Below are positions 26,717 to 35,185 of a DNA stretch of 44,759 nucleotides, piece after piece. The DNA is taken from NCBI RefSeq assembly GCF_029989365.1, contig NZ_JAPRAQ010000041.1, positions 1 through 44,759 of the forward strand, given 5' to 3'. The notes beneath the pieces were generated by a model. The model was not told the DNA's origin. It worked only from the letters and a program-made list of their open reading frames with translations, and made no database searches. Positions within the stretch are counted from its first letter, which is position 1; each line of letters begins with the position of its first letter. A program made the position numbers and the translations under genes. This DNA is from Bradyrhizobium sp. Arg816. GTDB lineage: Bacteria; Pseudomonadota; Alphaproteobacteria; Rhizobiales; Xanthobacteraceae.

Positions 26717-27346
26717 ATGATCCCGGACGAAAACCATCAGCTATTAGAGCGAGAGTTAGCTGTCGACGACCCATGGCGCCTCGACAGTAGTTCTTTCGAG
26801 CAGGAGCGATACGCGCAAATGCTCCGGATGTCGCTTTGCAATGGAGATGTTGCGTATGCCCTCGAAGTGGGATGTGCAGCCGGTGCATTCACCGGCATGC
26901 TGGCGCCGCTATGCAAAAGACTCACCGTGGTCGATCTCATGCCCCAGGCGATCGAGCGAGCGAGACGACGGACCAGGACGTGGTCACATATCACCTGGGT
27001 GACCTGCGACATTCAGCGGTTCTCGACCACTGAGCAGTTCGATTTGATCGTCGTGGCCGAAGTTCTTTACTACCTCAAGGACATTGTCGAGATGCATGCG
27101 GCTATCCGCAATCTGGTGAGAATGCTTGCGCCAAATGGAGCTCTGAGTTTCGGGTCCGCACGTGATGCCACATGTCAACGATGGGGTCATGCTGCTGGGG
27201 CCGAAACGGTGATCGCTCTCTTCAACGAGAGCCTATCGGAGGTCGAGCGTCTGCACTGCCACACCGAGTCGGTCAACGAAGACTGCTTGATCGTCCGGTT
27301 CCGGAAGCCGGGTCACTCGTCAGAACAATCAAACGTCGGTCACTAG
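26717..27346 (+). CDS. nodS: Nod-factor N-methyltransferase NodS
   Basis: NodS is an S-adenosylmethionine-dependent methyltransferase that N-methylates the glucosamine at the non-reducing end after NodB action. The 209-residue form starting at the ATG at 26717 fits the family; an upstream in-frame start inside nodC would add 15 unrelated residues. Motif I for SAM binding is EVGCAAGAF (residues ~50-58), followed by LTVVDLMPQAIERARR and FDLIVVAEVLYYL. The typical NodS start (QLLERELAVDDPWRLD) is present. nodU follows 13 bp downstream. Confidence 0.95.
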   Translation: MIPDENHQLLERELAVDDPWRLDSSSFEQERYAQMLRMSLCNGDVAYALEVGCAAGAFTGMLAPLCKRLTVVDLMPQAIERARRRTRTWSHITWVTCDIQRFSTTEQFDLIVVAEVLYYLKDIVEMHAAIRNLVRMLAPNGALSFGSARDATCQRWGHAAGAETVIALFNESLSEVERLHCHTESVNEDCLIVRFRKPGHSSEQSNVGH

Positions 27347-27359
27347 ACCAGGGGATCTT

Positions 27360-29069
27360 ATGCGCATCTGCGGCATCAAGTTGACACATGACGGGGCAAT
27401 TGCTGTCGTCGAGGACGGACGGCTTGTCTTTTGCACCGAGCAAGAGAAGCGCGGCAACGGTCCACGCTATCAATCCATCGAAAATCTCGATGCAGTCGTG
27501 CTCGCTTTGGCGGAGCATGGCCTGGATCCGCGGGATATCGATCAGTTCGTCATCGACGGCTGGGATGGGGAGATTGAGTCGGAGTTCCAGGTCCTAAGTG
27601 GCGCTGTGCCGATCGCGCTGAAAGGGGCGCCATATGTCGAGCGCCATGCTGAGGGCCTTCTTGATTCCGTCGACGGCTTTGGCCTGATCCTCGGAGGCAA
27701 GGTGTTTCCATATAAGAGCTACCCGCACGTCACGGGCCACGTCGCGTCAGCATATTGCACCAGTCCCTTTGCCAGCGCGGGAAAACCCGCGTTCTGCCTG
27801 GTATGGGACGGCTGCATCTTTCCACGTCTTTACTATGTGGAACCTTGGGGGGCACGGCTCATTGCATCCTTGTTTCCGATGATTGGCCATGCCTATGCTG
27901 CCGCGGGCCTTCACTTCGGCCCTTATAGGCAGCCGATCCGCTCCAGTTGGGATTTGGGCATCGCCGGCAAGCTGATGGCCTACATCGCGCTTGGCTCTGT
28001 CGACGAAAGCATCGTGGCGGTGTTCCAGGAGCTCTATGAAAAGCGCTTCGCCGCTGACACGGAGCAGGCTCGTCGCTACCGCGCTGACATCAACAATGCG
28101 GAATCGTCGCTTGCAGCTATGCACGACTTCTTCGAGGCAAGCGCATTGCGCCTGACGGCCAAGCGAGCGGAGGACGTCCTTGCGTCGTTTCATGTGTTCG
28201 TGGAACGTCTTCTTGTCAAGGAAATGGCGATGGTTCTGCTGCGACACTCGTCGCTTCCAGGAGCACGAAATCTATGTATCGCCGGAGGGTGCGGTCTCAA
28301 TATCAAGTGGAACAGCGCGCTTCGTGCGGCGGGATTGTTCGATGACGTTTGGGTGCCGCCGTTTCCGAATGACAGCGGCTCGGCAATCGGCGCTGCTTGC
28401 GGCGCGATGGCGGCGCAAAATGGCTTCGGGCCATTGGAATGGTCAGTCTACAGTGGTCCGGTCCTGCAGGACAGCGAGCTTCCGCCGGATTGGGAGGCCG
28501 CGCCATGCAGTCTGCGTGAACTTGCGGCGGTTCTCGCCGACAACAAGCCGGTCATCTTCCTTTCCGGGCGCGCCGAGCTTGGGCCGCGGGCGTTGGGCGG
28601 CAGAAGCATTCTTGCAGCGCCGACCTCCCCAGCAATGAAGGATCATCTCAACGACATCAAGCGTCGCGAGCACTTCCGGCCAGTGGCGCCGATCTGTCTG
28701 GAGGATCGGGCGCCAGAAATGTTCAGCCCAGGTACCCCAGATCCTTACATGCTGTTCGATCACCAGACCCGGGCGGAATGGCGCGACAAGGTGCCCGCTG
28801 TGGTCCATCTTGACGGCTCGGCGCGGCTGCAGACAATCTCCCGCAACTCTCCGCACAAGGTCGCCGCGCTTCTCGTCGAATTTGAACAACTCACGGGGAT
28901 ACCGCTGCTCTGCAACACGAGCGCCAACCTCCACGGACGGGGATTCTTCCCGGATGCTGCCGCGGCCTGCCAATGGGGGCGCGTCGAGCATGTGTGGTGC
29001 GACGGCCAACTCTGGACCAAAACGGTCGTCAAGAAGCCATCGTCTGCTGAACGACTTCTTTCAGTCTAA
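27360..29069 (+). CDS. nodU: Nod-factor 6-O-carbamoyltransferase NodU
   Basis: NodU adds a carbamoyl group to the non-reducing glucosamine of the Nod factor. The 569-residue protein is of the NodU/CmcH/TobZ type. The N-terminal ASKHA-like domain starts with MRICGIKLTHDGAIAVVEDG and has the metal-binding HxxxH (His123, His127 in PHVTGHVA). The C-terminal part has the family motifs LSGRAELGPRALGGRSILA, KRREHFRPVAPICLED and HLDGSARLQTISRN. The ATG at 27360 follows GGGGATCTT. The downstream nodI starts two bases after the stop codon, so translation is coupled. A second, related carbamoyltransferase (nolO) lies further on. Confidence 0.96.
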   Translation: MRICGIKLTHDGAIAVVEDGRLVFCTEQEKRGNGPRYQSIENLDAVVLALAEHGLDPRDIDQFVIDGWDGEIESEFQVLSGAVPIALKGAPYVERHAEGLLDSVDGFGLILGGKVFPYKSYPHVTGHVASAYCTSPFASAGKPAFCLVWDGCIFPRLYYVEPWGARLIASLFPMIGHAYAAAGLHFGPYRQPIRSSWDLGIAGKLMAYIALGSVDESIVAVFQELYEKRFAADTEQARRYRADINNAESSLAAMHDFFEASALRLTAKRAEDVLASFHVFVERLLVKEMAMVLLRHSSLPGARNLCIAGGCGLNIKWNSALRAAGLFDDVWVPPFPNDSGSAIGAACGAMAAQNGFGPLEWSVYSGPVLQDSELPPDWEAAPCSLRELAAVLADNKPVIFLSGRAELGPRALGGRSILAAPTSPAMKDHLNDIKRREHFRPVAPICLEDRAPEMFSPGTPDPYMLFDHQTRAEWRDKVPAVVHLDGSARLQTISRNSPHKVAALLVEFEQLTGIPLLCNTSANLHGRGFFPDAAAACQWGRVEHVWCDGQLWTKTVVKKPSSAERLLSV

Positions 29070-29070
29070 G

Positions 29071-29991
29071 ATGAACATGTCCACGGTAGCGATTGACCTT
29101 GCCGACGTGAAAAAGTCATTTGGCGACAAGGTCATCGTCAATGAACTATCGTTCTCGGTTGCGCGCGGAGAATGCTTCGGCCTGCTTGGCCCAAATGGAG
29201 CTGGCAAGAGCACGATTGCGCGTATGCTCCTCGGCATGATTTCGCCGGACGCAGGCAAGATTACGGTCCTCAATGAGCCTGTGCCTTCCCGCGCTCGTGT
29301 GGCGCGTATGCGCATCGGCGTGGTGCCGCAGTTCGATAACCTTGAACTCGAGTTCACCGTTCGAGAGAACCTGCTCGTGTTTGGTCGCTATTTCGGAATG
29401 AGCGCTCGTAAGATCGAGGCGGTCGCACCATCGCTGCTCGAGTTTGCGCGCCTCGAAAGCAAGGCGGACGTGCGCGTCTCCGAGTTGTCCGGTGGCATGA
29501 AGAGGCGGCTGACGCTGGCTCGCGCCCTGATTAATGATCCACATCTACTCGTGATGGACGAGCCTACAACTGGTCTTGATCCGCATGCACGCCACCTGAT
29601 TTGGGAACGCCTGCGAGTTCTGCTTGCGCGTGGCAAGACGATCCTCTTGACCACTCACTTCATGGAAGAGGCCGAACGCCTGTGCGATCGGCTGTGTGTC
29701 CTCGAGGGTGGATGCAAGATCGCCGAAGGCAAGCCAGACGGCCTGATCGATGAGCATATCGGCTGTAACGTGGTCGAAATCTATGGCGGTGATCCACATC
29801 AGCTCTGCGAGCTGATCAGGCCGCACGCTCGGCACATCGAAGTGAGTGGAGAGACGCTCTTTTGTTATGCGCCATATCCGGAGCAGGTACGCGTGAAACT
29901 GCGCGGGCGAGCGGGCCTTCGTATTCTGCAGCGCCCCCCGAATCTCGAAGACGTGTTTTTGCGGCTGACCGGGCGCGAGATGGAGAAGTGA
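29071..29991 (+). CDS. nodI: Nod-factor exporter ATP-binding protein NodI
   Basis: NodI is the ATPase of the NodIJ ABC exporter that secretes lipochitooligosaccharides. The 306-residue protein has Walker A GPNGAGKST (residues 40-48), signature LSGGM (139-143), Walker B LLVMDEP (159-165) and the switch histidine TTHF. The ATG at 29071 is chosen because nodU stops at 29069 and the DrrA/NodI-type N-terminus begins there. The open frame further upstream overlaps nodU and is not protein-like. nodJ starts three bases after the stop. Confidence 0.96.
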   Translation: MNMSTVAIDLADVKKSFGDKVIVNELSFSVARGECFGLLGPNGAGKSTIARMLLGMISPDAGKITVLNEPVPSRARVARMRIGVVPQFDNLELEFTVRENLLVFGRYFGMSARKIEAVAPSLLEFARLESKADVRVSELSGGMKRRLTLARALINDPHLLVMDEPTTGLDPHARHLIWERLRVLLARGKTILLTTHFMEEAERLCDRLCVLEGGCKIAEGKPDGLIDEHIGCNVVEIYGGDPHQLCELIRPHARHIEVSGETLFCYAPYPEQVRVKLRGRAGLRILQRPPNLEDVFLRLTGREMEK

Positions 29992-29994
29992 GCG

Positions 29995-30783
29995 ATGGGT
30001 GAAAGTTATGCGGCGGTGATGCCCGCTAACGCGTACAACTGGATTGCGGTATGGCGTCGGAACTTCCTCGCATGGAAGAAAGTCGCACTTGCATCGATTC
30101 TCGGCAACCTCGCAGATCCTATAACCAATCTGTTTGGCCTCGGCTTTGGCCTTGGACTGATCGTGGGGCGCGTTGAGGGGACGTCGTACATCGCGTTCCT
30201 GGCGGCAGGCATGGTCGCGACCAGCGCCATGACGTCCGCGACCTTTGAAACCATGTATGCCGCCTTTGCACGCATGGACGCCAAGCGCACCTGGGAAGCA
30301 ATCCTCTCCACTCAGCTCACGCTTGGCGACATCGTTCTGGGTGAACTGGTGTGGGCGGCCAGTAAGTCCGTTTTGGCCGGAACAGCGATCGGGATCGTCG
30401 CTGCCACGCTGGGTTATGCGTCATGGCCATCCATTCTGTATGCGATGCCCACAATCGCCCTTACTGGCCTTGTCTTCGCCAGCCTGGCGATGGTCGTCAT
30501 ATCTCTTGCGCCAAGTTACGATTACTTCGTGTTTTACCAGACACTTGTCCTCACTCCTATGGTGTTTTTGTGTGGCGTGGTATTTCCGACGAGCCAACTG
30601 CCCGGCTCATTTCAGCATTTCGCCGGCTTGTTGCCTCTCGCACATTCAGTCGACCTTATTCGCCCAGCGATGCTTGAGCGCGGCGCCGACAGCGCGGCCC
30701 TGCACGCAGGTGCGCTCTGCGTTTACGCGGTCTTGCCCTTTTTCGCGTCGACAGCACTATTTCGGCGCCGCCTGCTGCGTTGA
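29995..30783 (+). CDS. nodJ: Nod-factor exporter permease NodJ
   Basis: NodJ is the membrane subunit of the NodIJ exporter (ABC-2 type permease). It has 262 residues with about six membrane spans, including GNLADPITNLFGLGFGLGLI and FVFYQTLVLTPMVFLCGVVF. The ABC-2 signature region is FPTSQLPGSFQHFAGLLPLA, and the end is FFASTALFRRRLLR. The ATG at 29995 follows directly on the nodI stop (GAGAAGTGAGCG upstream). Confidence 0.96.
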   Translation: MGESYAAVMPANAYNWIAVWRRNFLAWKKVALASILGNLADPITNLFGLGFGLGLIVGRVEGTSYIAFLAAGMVATSAMTSATFETMYAAFARMDAKRTWEAILSTQLTLGDIVLGELVWAASKSVLAGTAIGIVAATLGYASWPSILYAMPTIALTGLVFASLAMVVISLAPSYDYFVFYQTLVLTPMVFLCGVVFPTSQLPGSFQHFAGLLPLAHSVDLIRPAMLERGADSAALHAGALCVYAVLPFFASTALFRRRLLR

Positions 30784-31084
30784 CGTGAGTTCAGCGCAAA
30801 TGGAGAAAGTCACAGCGATGCACTGTCACGATGCGTTTCTGCGGTAGCTCGGGATGACCTGGTCTGTCACGGCAGCTGTTGCAATGGCCTTAAGAGTGCG
30901 ATCGAGCAAGGTCAACGGCCGTCTGTTTGGTCGATCGGTGCGGACGCCAGCACCGTTACTTCTGAGCGCCTGTCGCTAGGCGATAGTTGCGCTGTCTGGC
31001 CCGCGCACCCGACGGAGCGTGACTGTACAGATTAGATAGGTGGGACGCAGTTGGCGTTTCCGGCATGATCAAATGGAGAACGGG
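30784..31084. other. nodJ-nolO spacer
   Basis: About 300 bp without a gene longer than ~15 codons. B. japonicum has small frames called nolM and nolN in this interval; here I see none with a protein-like product. Confidence 0.4.
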
Positions 31085-33118
31085 ATGTTGTGCCTGGGAG
31101 TGAGTGGCGGTCTTGACAAAATCTATGAACGCTCGCCGGAGCTGCCGAATACATTTCTTCATGATGGCGCTGCGGTTCTTGTGCAGGATGGCCGCGTGAT
31201 TGCTGCTGTCGAAGAGGAGCGCCTCAACCGCGTCAAGCACTCCAACAAGTTCCCAGGCAATTCGATCCGATACTGCCTTTCTTCCGCAGGAGTTGAGCTC
31301 GGCGAGATCGACCGTATCGCGTTCTACGCGACTGAAGCCTACTGCAATACCATGCTCGAGCGCCTTTCTGTTTCTCAGCCCGTTCCGTTGGACGCCAAAC
31401 TGTTGCTACGCCAGCTGCTGGCACGGGAGTTCGGCGCCGAGATCGATCCGTCGCGGCTTTCCTTCGTGAATCACCACGAAGCGCATGCCGTGAGCGCATT
31501 TGCCATGTCCGGGTTCGATCAAAGTCTCGTTTTTGCGATCGACGGCGGTGGCGATTTTCTCTCCGGCTTATTGGCGGTGGGGTCTGGCACCGAAATTGCG
31601 CAACTTGCAAGCTTCCCAGAGCATAACTCCCTGGGGCTGTTCTATCTCGAGACGATCCGATATCTCGGCTACGGGTTGTTCGACGAGTACAAAGTGATGG
31701 GGCTTGCCCCGTATGGCGATCCCGCTCCTTATCGCAAGCTCTTCGCGCAGTTCTACGAGTTGTTGGAAAACGGTGGCTATCGCGTTCACCTGGATCGGAT
31801 CGGTCCAGACCTGGTTCGCAACATCGAGGTTCGGCGAAAAGGAATGCCATTCACCCAACAGCATCGAGATGTCAGCGCTTCGCTGCAGGAGGCGCTGGAG
31901 CAGATCGTGTTTCACATCCTGCGGCACCATCGTGAAGCGACGGGCATGACACGCTTGTGCCTGGCTGGGGGAGTAGCCCATAATTGCACGCTGAACGGTA
32001 AGCTGCTTTATTCCGGACTATTTGACGATATCTTTGTTCAACCCGCGGCGCACGACGCCGGTTGCGCACTCGGCGCTGCGTTGATGCTGTCAAACGAGCT
32101 GGGCAGGCCGGCGCCGCGCGAGCGACTTCCGGACGTTTATTGGGGGCCCGATCTCGGCAACGAGCAAGCCGTAGAGTATGAGCTCAACGCATGGTCAGGC
32201 CACCTCGACATTCAACGAAGCGATGACATAGCAGCCAGTGCGGCAGACTGGATGGCAAATGGCGCTGTAATCGGCTGGGTTCAGGGCCGCTCTGAGTTCG
32301 GCCCACGTGCGCTTGGTAACCGCAGCATTCTTGCGGACCCGCGGCCTGCGGAAAACAAGGACCGCATCAACGCGATGGTCAAGAAGCGCGAGGGCTATCG
32401 TCCCTTTGCGCCATCTGTACTGGAGGAGGATGCGAGCGAGTTCTTTGAGCTCCCGGAGGGCACGCGGCAGCTCCCCTTCATGAACTTCGTGGTTCGTGTG
32501 CGTGAAGCCAAGCGCAACGTGCTCGGTGCGATCACACACGTTGATGGGACCGCTCGGCTGCAGACAGTATCGCGCAAGACAAACCCCACCTATTGGGATG
32601 TAATTTATGCGTTCAAGAGGCGAACAGGCATCCCAGTTCTTCTGAATACCTCATTTAACAACAATGCCGAGCCCATCGTGGAGTCCGTGTCAGATGCGAT
32701 CACAACGTTCTTGACGACTGACCTGGACGGACTTGTTGTTGGGCCTTTCCTCGTCAGGAAGCGGCCAGCATCGCTGCAGGATTGGAGTACACTGGGCGTT
32801 TCATTGCCGCCGTATGCATCCCTTCATCGTGTTCGCTCCCACACAGCGCCAGATCGTCAGGAAACGGTCTGCGAGATCCGCACGGGACATTCCGCCCACG
32901 ATAGTATGCGTATCTCACATGAGCTTTTCGAGATCTTGATGCGGATCGAGGGCGAGGCGTCGCTCGACCGGCTTCTTGACGCAACCATGCTGGACCAAGC
33001 CGAGCGTGAAGATCTCGTGAAGGAACTGCGGCTCGTGTGGGAGCTGCGGGGCGTTCGGCTGCATCCGCCGCGCGCGGCTGCAATAAAGTGCAAAGCGAAA
33101 CATAGCCGGAGCTCATGA
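31085..33118 (+). CDS. nolO: Nod-factor carbamoyltransferase NolO
   Basis: NolO is a second carbamoyltransferase related to NodU. In Sinorhizobium NGR234 it carbamoylates O-3 or O-4 of the non-reducing residue. The 677 residues form one uninterrupted frame. The N-terminus MLCLGVSGGLDKIYER is followed by the metal-binding HxxH-type site VNHHEAHAVSAF (His130/131, His134) and AIDGGGDFLSG. Then come RSEFGPRALGNRSILADPRP, KKREGYRPFAPSVLEE and HVDGTARLQTVSRK, with a C-terminal extension of about 110 residues that NodU lacks. The ATG at 31085 has GGAG at six bases; a GTG at 31040 and an ATG at 31073 are in frame. Compared with the split nolMNO annotation of B. japonicum the gene looks intact. Confidence 0.93.
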   Translation: MLCLGVSGGLDKIYERSPELPNTFLHDGAAVLVQDGRVIAAVEEERLNRVKHSNKFPGNSIRYCLSSAGVELGEIDRIAFYATEAYCNTMLERLSVSQPVPLDAKLLLRQLLAREFGAEIDPSRLSFVNHHEAHAVSAFAMSGFDQSLVFAIDGGGDFLSGLLAVGSGTEIAQLASFPEHNSLGLFYLETIRYLGYGLFDEYKVMGLAPYGDPAPYRKLFAQFYELLENGGYRVHLDRIGPDLVRNIEVRRKGMPFTQQHRDVSASLQEALEQIVFHILRHHREATGMTRLCLAGGVAHNCTLNGKLLYSGLFDDIFVQPAAHDAGCALGAALMLSNELGRPAPRERLPDVYWGPDLGNEQAVEYELNAWSGHLDIQRSDDIAASAADWMANGAVIGWVQGRSEFGPRALGNRSILADPRPAENKDRINAMVKKREGYRPFAPSVLEEDASEFFELPEGTRQLPFMNFVVRVREAKRNVLGAITHVDGTARLQTVSRKTNPTYWDVIYAFKRRTGIPVLLNTSFNNNAEPIVESVSDAITTFLTTDLDGLVVGPFLVRKRPASLQDWSTLGVSLPPYASLHRVRSHTAPDRQETVCEIRTGHSAHDSMRISHELFEILMRIEGEASLDRLLDATMLDQAEREDLVKELRLVWELRGVRLHPPRAAAIKCKAKHSRSS

Positions 33119-33251
33119 GCATGGCCATGCCTATGCCTGCTGTGAGGAGGCCAGGCTATCCGACGCACGGGGGGGCATCGGGCATCCGACTGAACCGCTC
33201 AAGAAAAGACGGAGTGTTGCGAGAACGCGGCCCATCACGGATAGCGCTGCT

Positions 33252-34358
33252 ATGAAGTTCTACCGACGCAGCTCGCCGGCACCGCGATTTCAGACCATGA
33301 CGTCGGACAAGATGATACGTGAGATGTCTGTAATGACGTCTCTTGTCCAACCAGGAGCCCGGGAACAGGCAATGCAGAGCGGTTCGAAGAATGATAGGTT
33401 CGTAGTTTCCCGGCGACGCACGGGGTTCGGCGACTGCCTGTGGTCACTGGCGGCAGCCTGGCGTTTTGCAAAGCAGACAGGACGGACGCTAGCCATCGAT
33501 TGGCGGGGATCTTGTTACCTCGATGAGCCATCCACCAACGCCTTTCCAGTCTTCTTCGAACCGGTTCAAGACATTGCTGGCGTGCGGGTGATTTGCGACG
33601 ACAAGATCAATCAGTGTTCATTTCCGGGACCATTCTTCCCGACATGGTGGAACAAGCCATCCATCGATTGCGTCTATCGCCCGGACGAGCAGATTTTCCG
33701 GGAGCGCGACGAACTCGATAAACTGTTCCAAAGTCACAAAGATAGTGACGCGAACACGGTTGTGTGTGATGCGTGCCTGATGTGGCGCTGCGATCAGGAG
33801 GCCGAACGAGAAATCTTTCGGAGCATCAAGCCACGACCTGAAATTCAGGCTCGGATTGATGCTATCTACCGCGAGCACTTTGAATCGTACAGCGTAATCG
33901 GCATCCATGTCCGGCATGGCAACGGCGAGGACATTATGGGGCATGCTCCCTACTGGGCTGACCCGGAGCGCGCCTTGCGACAGGTCTGTAATGCCATTGA
34001 TAAGGCCAGGGTGTTACCCCACGCAAAACCCGTGAGGGCTTTCCTGTGCACGGACAGCGCGCTCGTTCTTGAGAAGGTTTCGACTATATTTCCTGATGTT
34101 TTCACGATCCCAAAACGATTCCAGGCACCTCAGGCCGGCCCATTGCACAACGCCGCGCTCGGAGCCGAGGGCGGCTTTTCCGCCCTCACCGATATGTATC
34201 TCCTTGCGCGCTGCGATACCGTGATCCGTTTTCCCCCGACGAGCGCCTTCACGCGCTATGCGCGTCTCTTTGCCCCACGCGTGATAGAATTCGATTTGAA
34301 CGATCCGAGCCGATTGATCCTGATTGAAGAATCCTCGCAAGAGCTCGTGGCTTCATGA
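33252..34358 (+). CDS. nodZ: Nod-factor alpha-1,6-fucosyltransferase NodZ
   Basis: NodZ transfers fucose from GDP-fucose to O-6 of the reducing-end N-acetylglucosamine, a decoration important on soybean and related hosts. The conserved part begins at RFVVSRRRTGFGDCLWSLAA. It contains the substrate motif GIHVRHGNGEDIMGHAPYWA with the essential Arg, FLCTDSALVLEKV, and the C-terminal DMYLLARCDTVIRFPPTSAF. The frame is open from the ATG at 33252 (368 residues). An ATG at 33372 gives about 328 residues, nearer to the ~325 of characterised NodZ. Neither has a strong ribosome site. The last bases overlap an ATG at 34355. Confidence 0.95.
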   Translation: MKFYRRSSPAPRFQTMTSDKMIREMSVMTSLVQPGAREQAMQSGSKNDRFVVSRRRTGFGDCLWSLAAAWRFAKQTGRTLAIDWRGSCYLDEPSTNAFPVFFEPVQDIAGVRVICDDKINQCSFPGPFFPTWWNKPSIDCVYRPDEQIFRERDELDKLFQSHKDSDANTVVCDACLMWRCDQEAEREIFRSIKPRPEIQARIDAIYREHFESYSVIGIHVRHGNGEDIMGHAPYWADPERALRQVCNAIDKARVLPHAKPVRAFLCTDSALVLEKVSTIFPDVFTIPKRFQAPQAGPLHNAALGAEGGFSALTDMYLLARCDTVIRFPPTSAFTRYARLFAPRVIEFDLNDPSRLILIEESSQELVAS

Positions 34359-34564
34359 AATTCGTAGCTCGCCTGATCGATCTGATTGCCGCTATTTGCA
34401 TCCAGCAGTATTGGCAGATCGTTTCAGAGCGGCAATTGTCTGCCCAATGTGATGCTTTGTTGCGAACTTCCACCGGAGAACAGAGCGACGCGGGGTCCGA
34501 ATGTCTTCCGCTGAAGCGCGACGTCGACAACAATGACCTTACGCGCTCCCGCCGCGGTAAATAG
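34355..34564 (+). CDS. Possible small protein coupled to nodZ
   Basis: The ATG overlaps the nodZ stop codon (ATGA), the usual sign of translational coupling. The 69-residue product starts with a hydrophobic helix (MKFVARLIDLIAAICIQQYW) and becomes polar. No family is recognised. Chance is possible. Confidence 0.3.
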   Translation: MKFVARLIDLIAAICIQQYWQIVSERQLSAQCDALLRTSTGEQSDAGSECLPLKRDVDNNDLTRSRRGK

Positions 34565-35091
34565 GTGTAACACGTCTCGTCTTCGCCTCGGGGGGCCGCG
34601 AGTCGAAGCTAATCGGTGGTCAATCGCGGATGAACATATCGAAAGGGTCTCCGTTCAGCCGGCGAGTTCCGTCTTGGCGGTCGGTACTCGCTGGTACGAA
34701 CGGGCGCTCTCAGGATCCACTATTTTGAAGAAAACATTCAGTACGCCAGGTCGTGGCCCGGAATCAATCCGCCCGGCGATGTGCCAGTGCTGGACACAGC
34801 AGAGCGGGGCGCGATGAAGTCGGCATCAGCTGCCGGCGAATCTAACGTACGAAGCTGGTAACGTCAGCTTTCGAGTTGAAGCGGCTACTGGCGGCGGCCG
34901 CTATCCTTATCGATCGTTGCCCCGACGAGAGCGCTGGCCATTTTTTGGCTCTTCCGGTTGTGCGATCGGGAAAGAGAGCACGGCTCGTAGCCTTGTCTTT
35001 ATAGTGTGCTCGCGACATTACGTAGCTGATGCACCATCGCTGTCACAAAGCACACCCACCGTGTCTTGAACCAGCCAAGCATTTCGCGTGC
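34565..35091. other. nodZ-fixR intergenic region
   Basis: No convincing gene. One plus-strand frame near 34690-34860 reads like a fragment of a real protein (HYFEENIQYARSWPGINPPG) and may be a relic. The right end contains a RegR-like box (35012-35026). Confidence 0.35.
35012..35026 (+). promoter_or_regulatory. Second, upstream RegR-like box
   Basis: GCGACATTACGTAGC matches the RegR consensus GNGRCRTTNNGNCGC at all but one fixed position. It shares the ten bases CGCGACATTA with the main box, and the two copies start exactly 80 bp apart. Confidence 0.45.
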
Positions 35092-35106
35092 GCGACATTA
35101 GGACGC
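35092..35106 (+). promoter_or_regulatory. RegR box of the fixR-nifA promoter
   Basis: GCGACATTAGGACGC fits the consensus GNGRCRTTNNGNCGC (B. japonicum RegR box, as I recall it) at every position. In B. japonicum RegR bound about 68 bp upstream of the start activates fixR-nifA in aerobic and low-oxygen cells. The distance here to the expected start (near 35163) is about 64 bp, in agreement. Confidence 0.85.
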
Positions 35107-35136
35107 AAAACCGAAGCGGATTTGCATGCATCGCAG

Positions 35137-35152
35137 TGGCCCAAATCCTGCT
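35137..35152 (+). promoter_or_regulatory. Sigma-54 (-24/-12) promoter of fixR-nifA
   Basis: TGGCCCAAATCCTGCT has the invariant GG and GC with 10 bases between them and fits TGGCAC-N5-TTGCW except at two positions. Transcription would start near 35163. This is the expected NifA- and RpoN-dependent fixR promoter, which overlaps a second RegR-dependent one. Because it lies inside the longest open frame of fixR, the true start must be downstream. Confidence 0.75.
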
Positions 35153-35185
35153 ACGCGTGCGGCGCGCAACAGGAGAGGAGGCGGC

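Noticed and set aside
28810..29070. An 87-codon N-terminal extension of nodI
   Set aside because: It overlaps the end of nodU in another frame and is not protein-like; nodI begins two bases after nodU stops.
31585..31600. TGGCACCGAAATTGCG, a near-perfect sigma-54 promoter
   Set aside because: It lies deep inside nolO, on the coding strand, with no activator site and no gene starting soon after.
34862..34885. GTCAGCTTTCGAGTTGAAGC, resembling a tts box
   Set aside because: The spacer is one base short and the second half diverges (TCGAGTTG); no effector-like gene follows.
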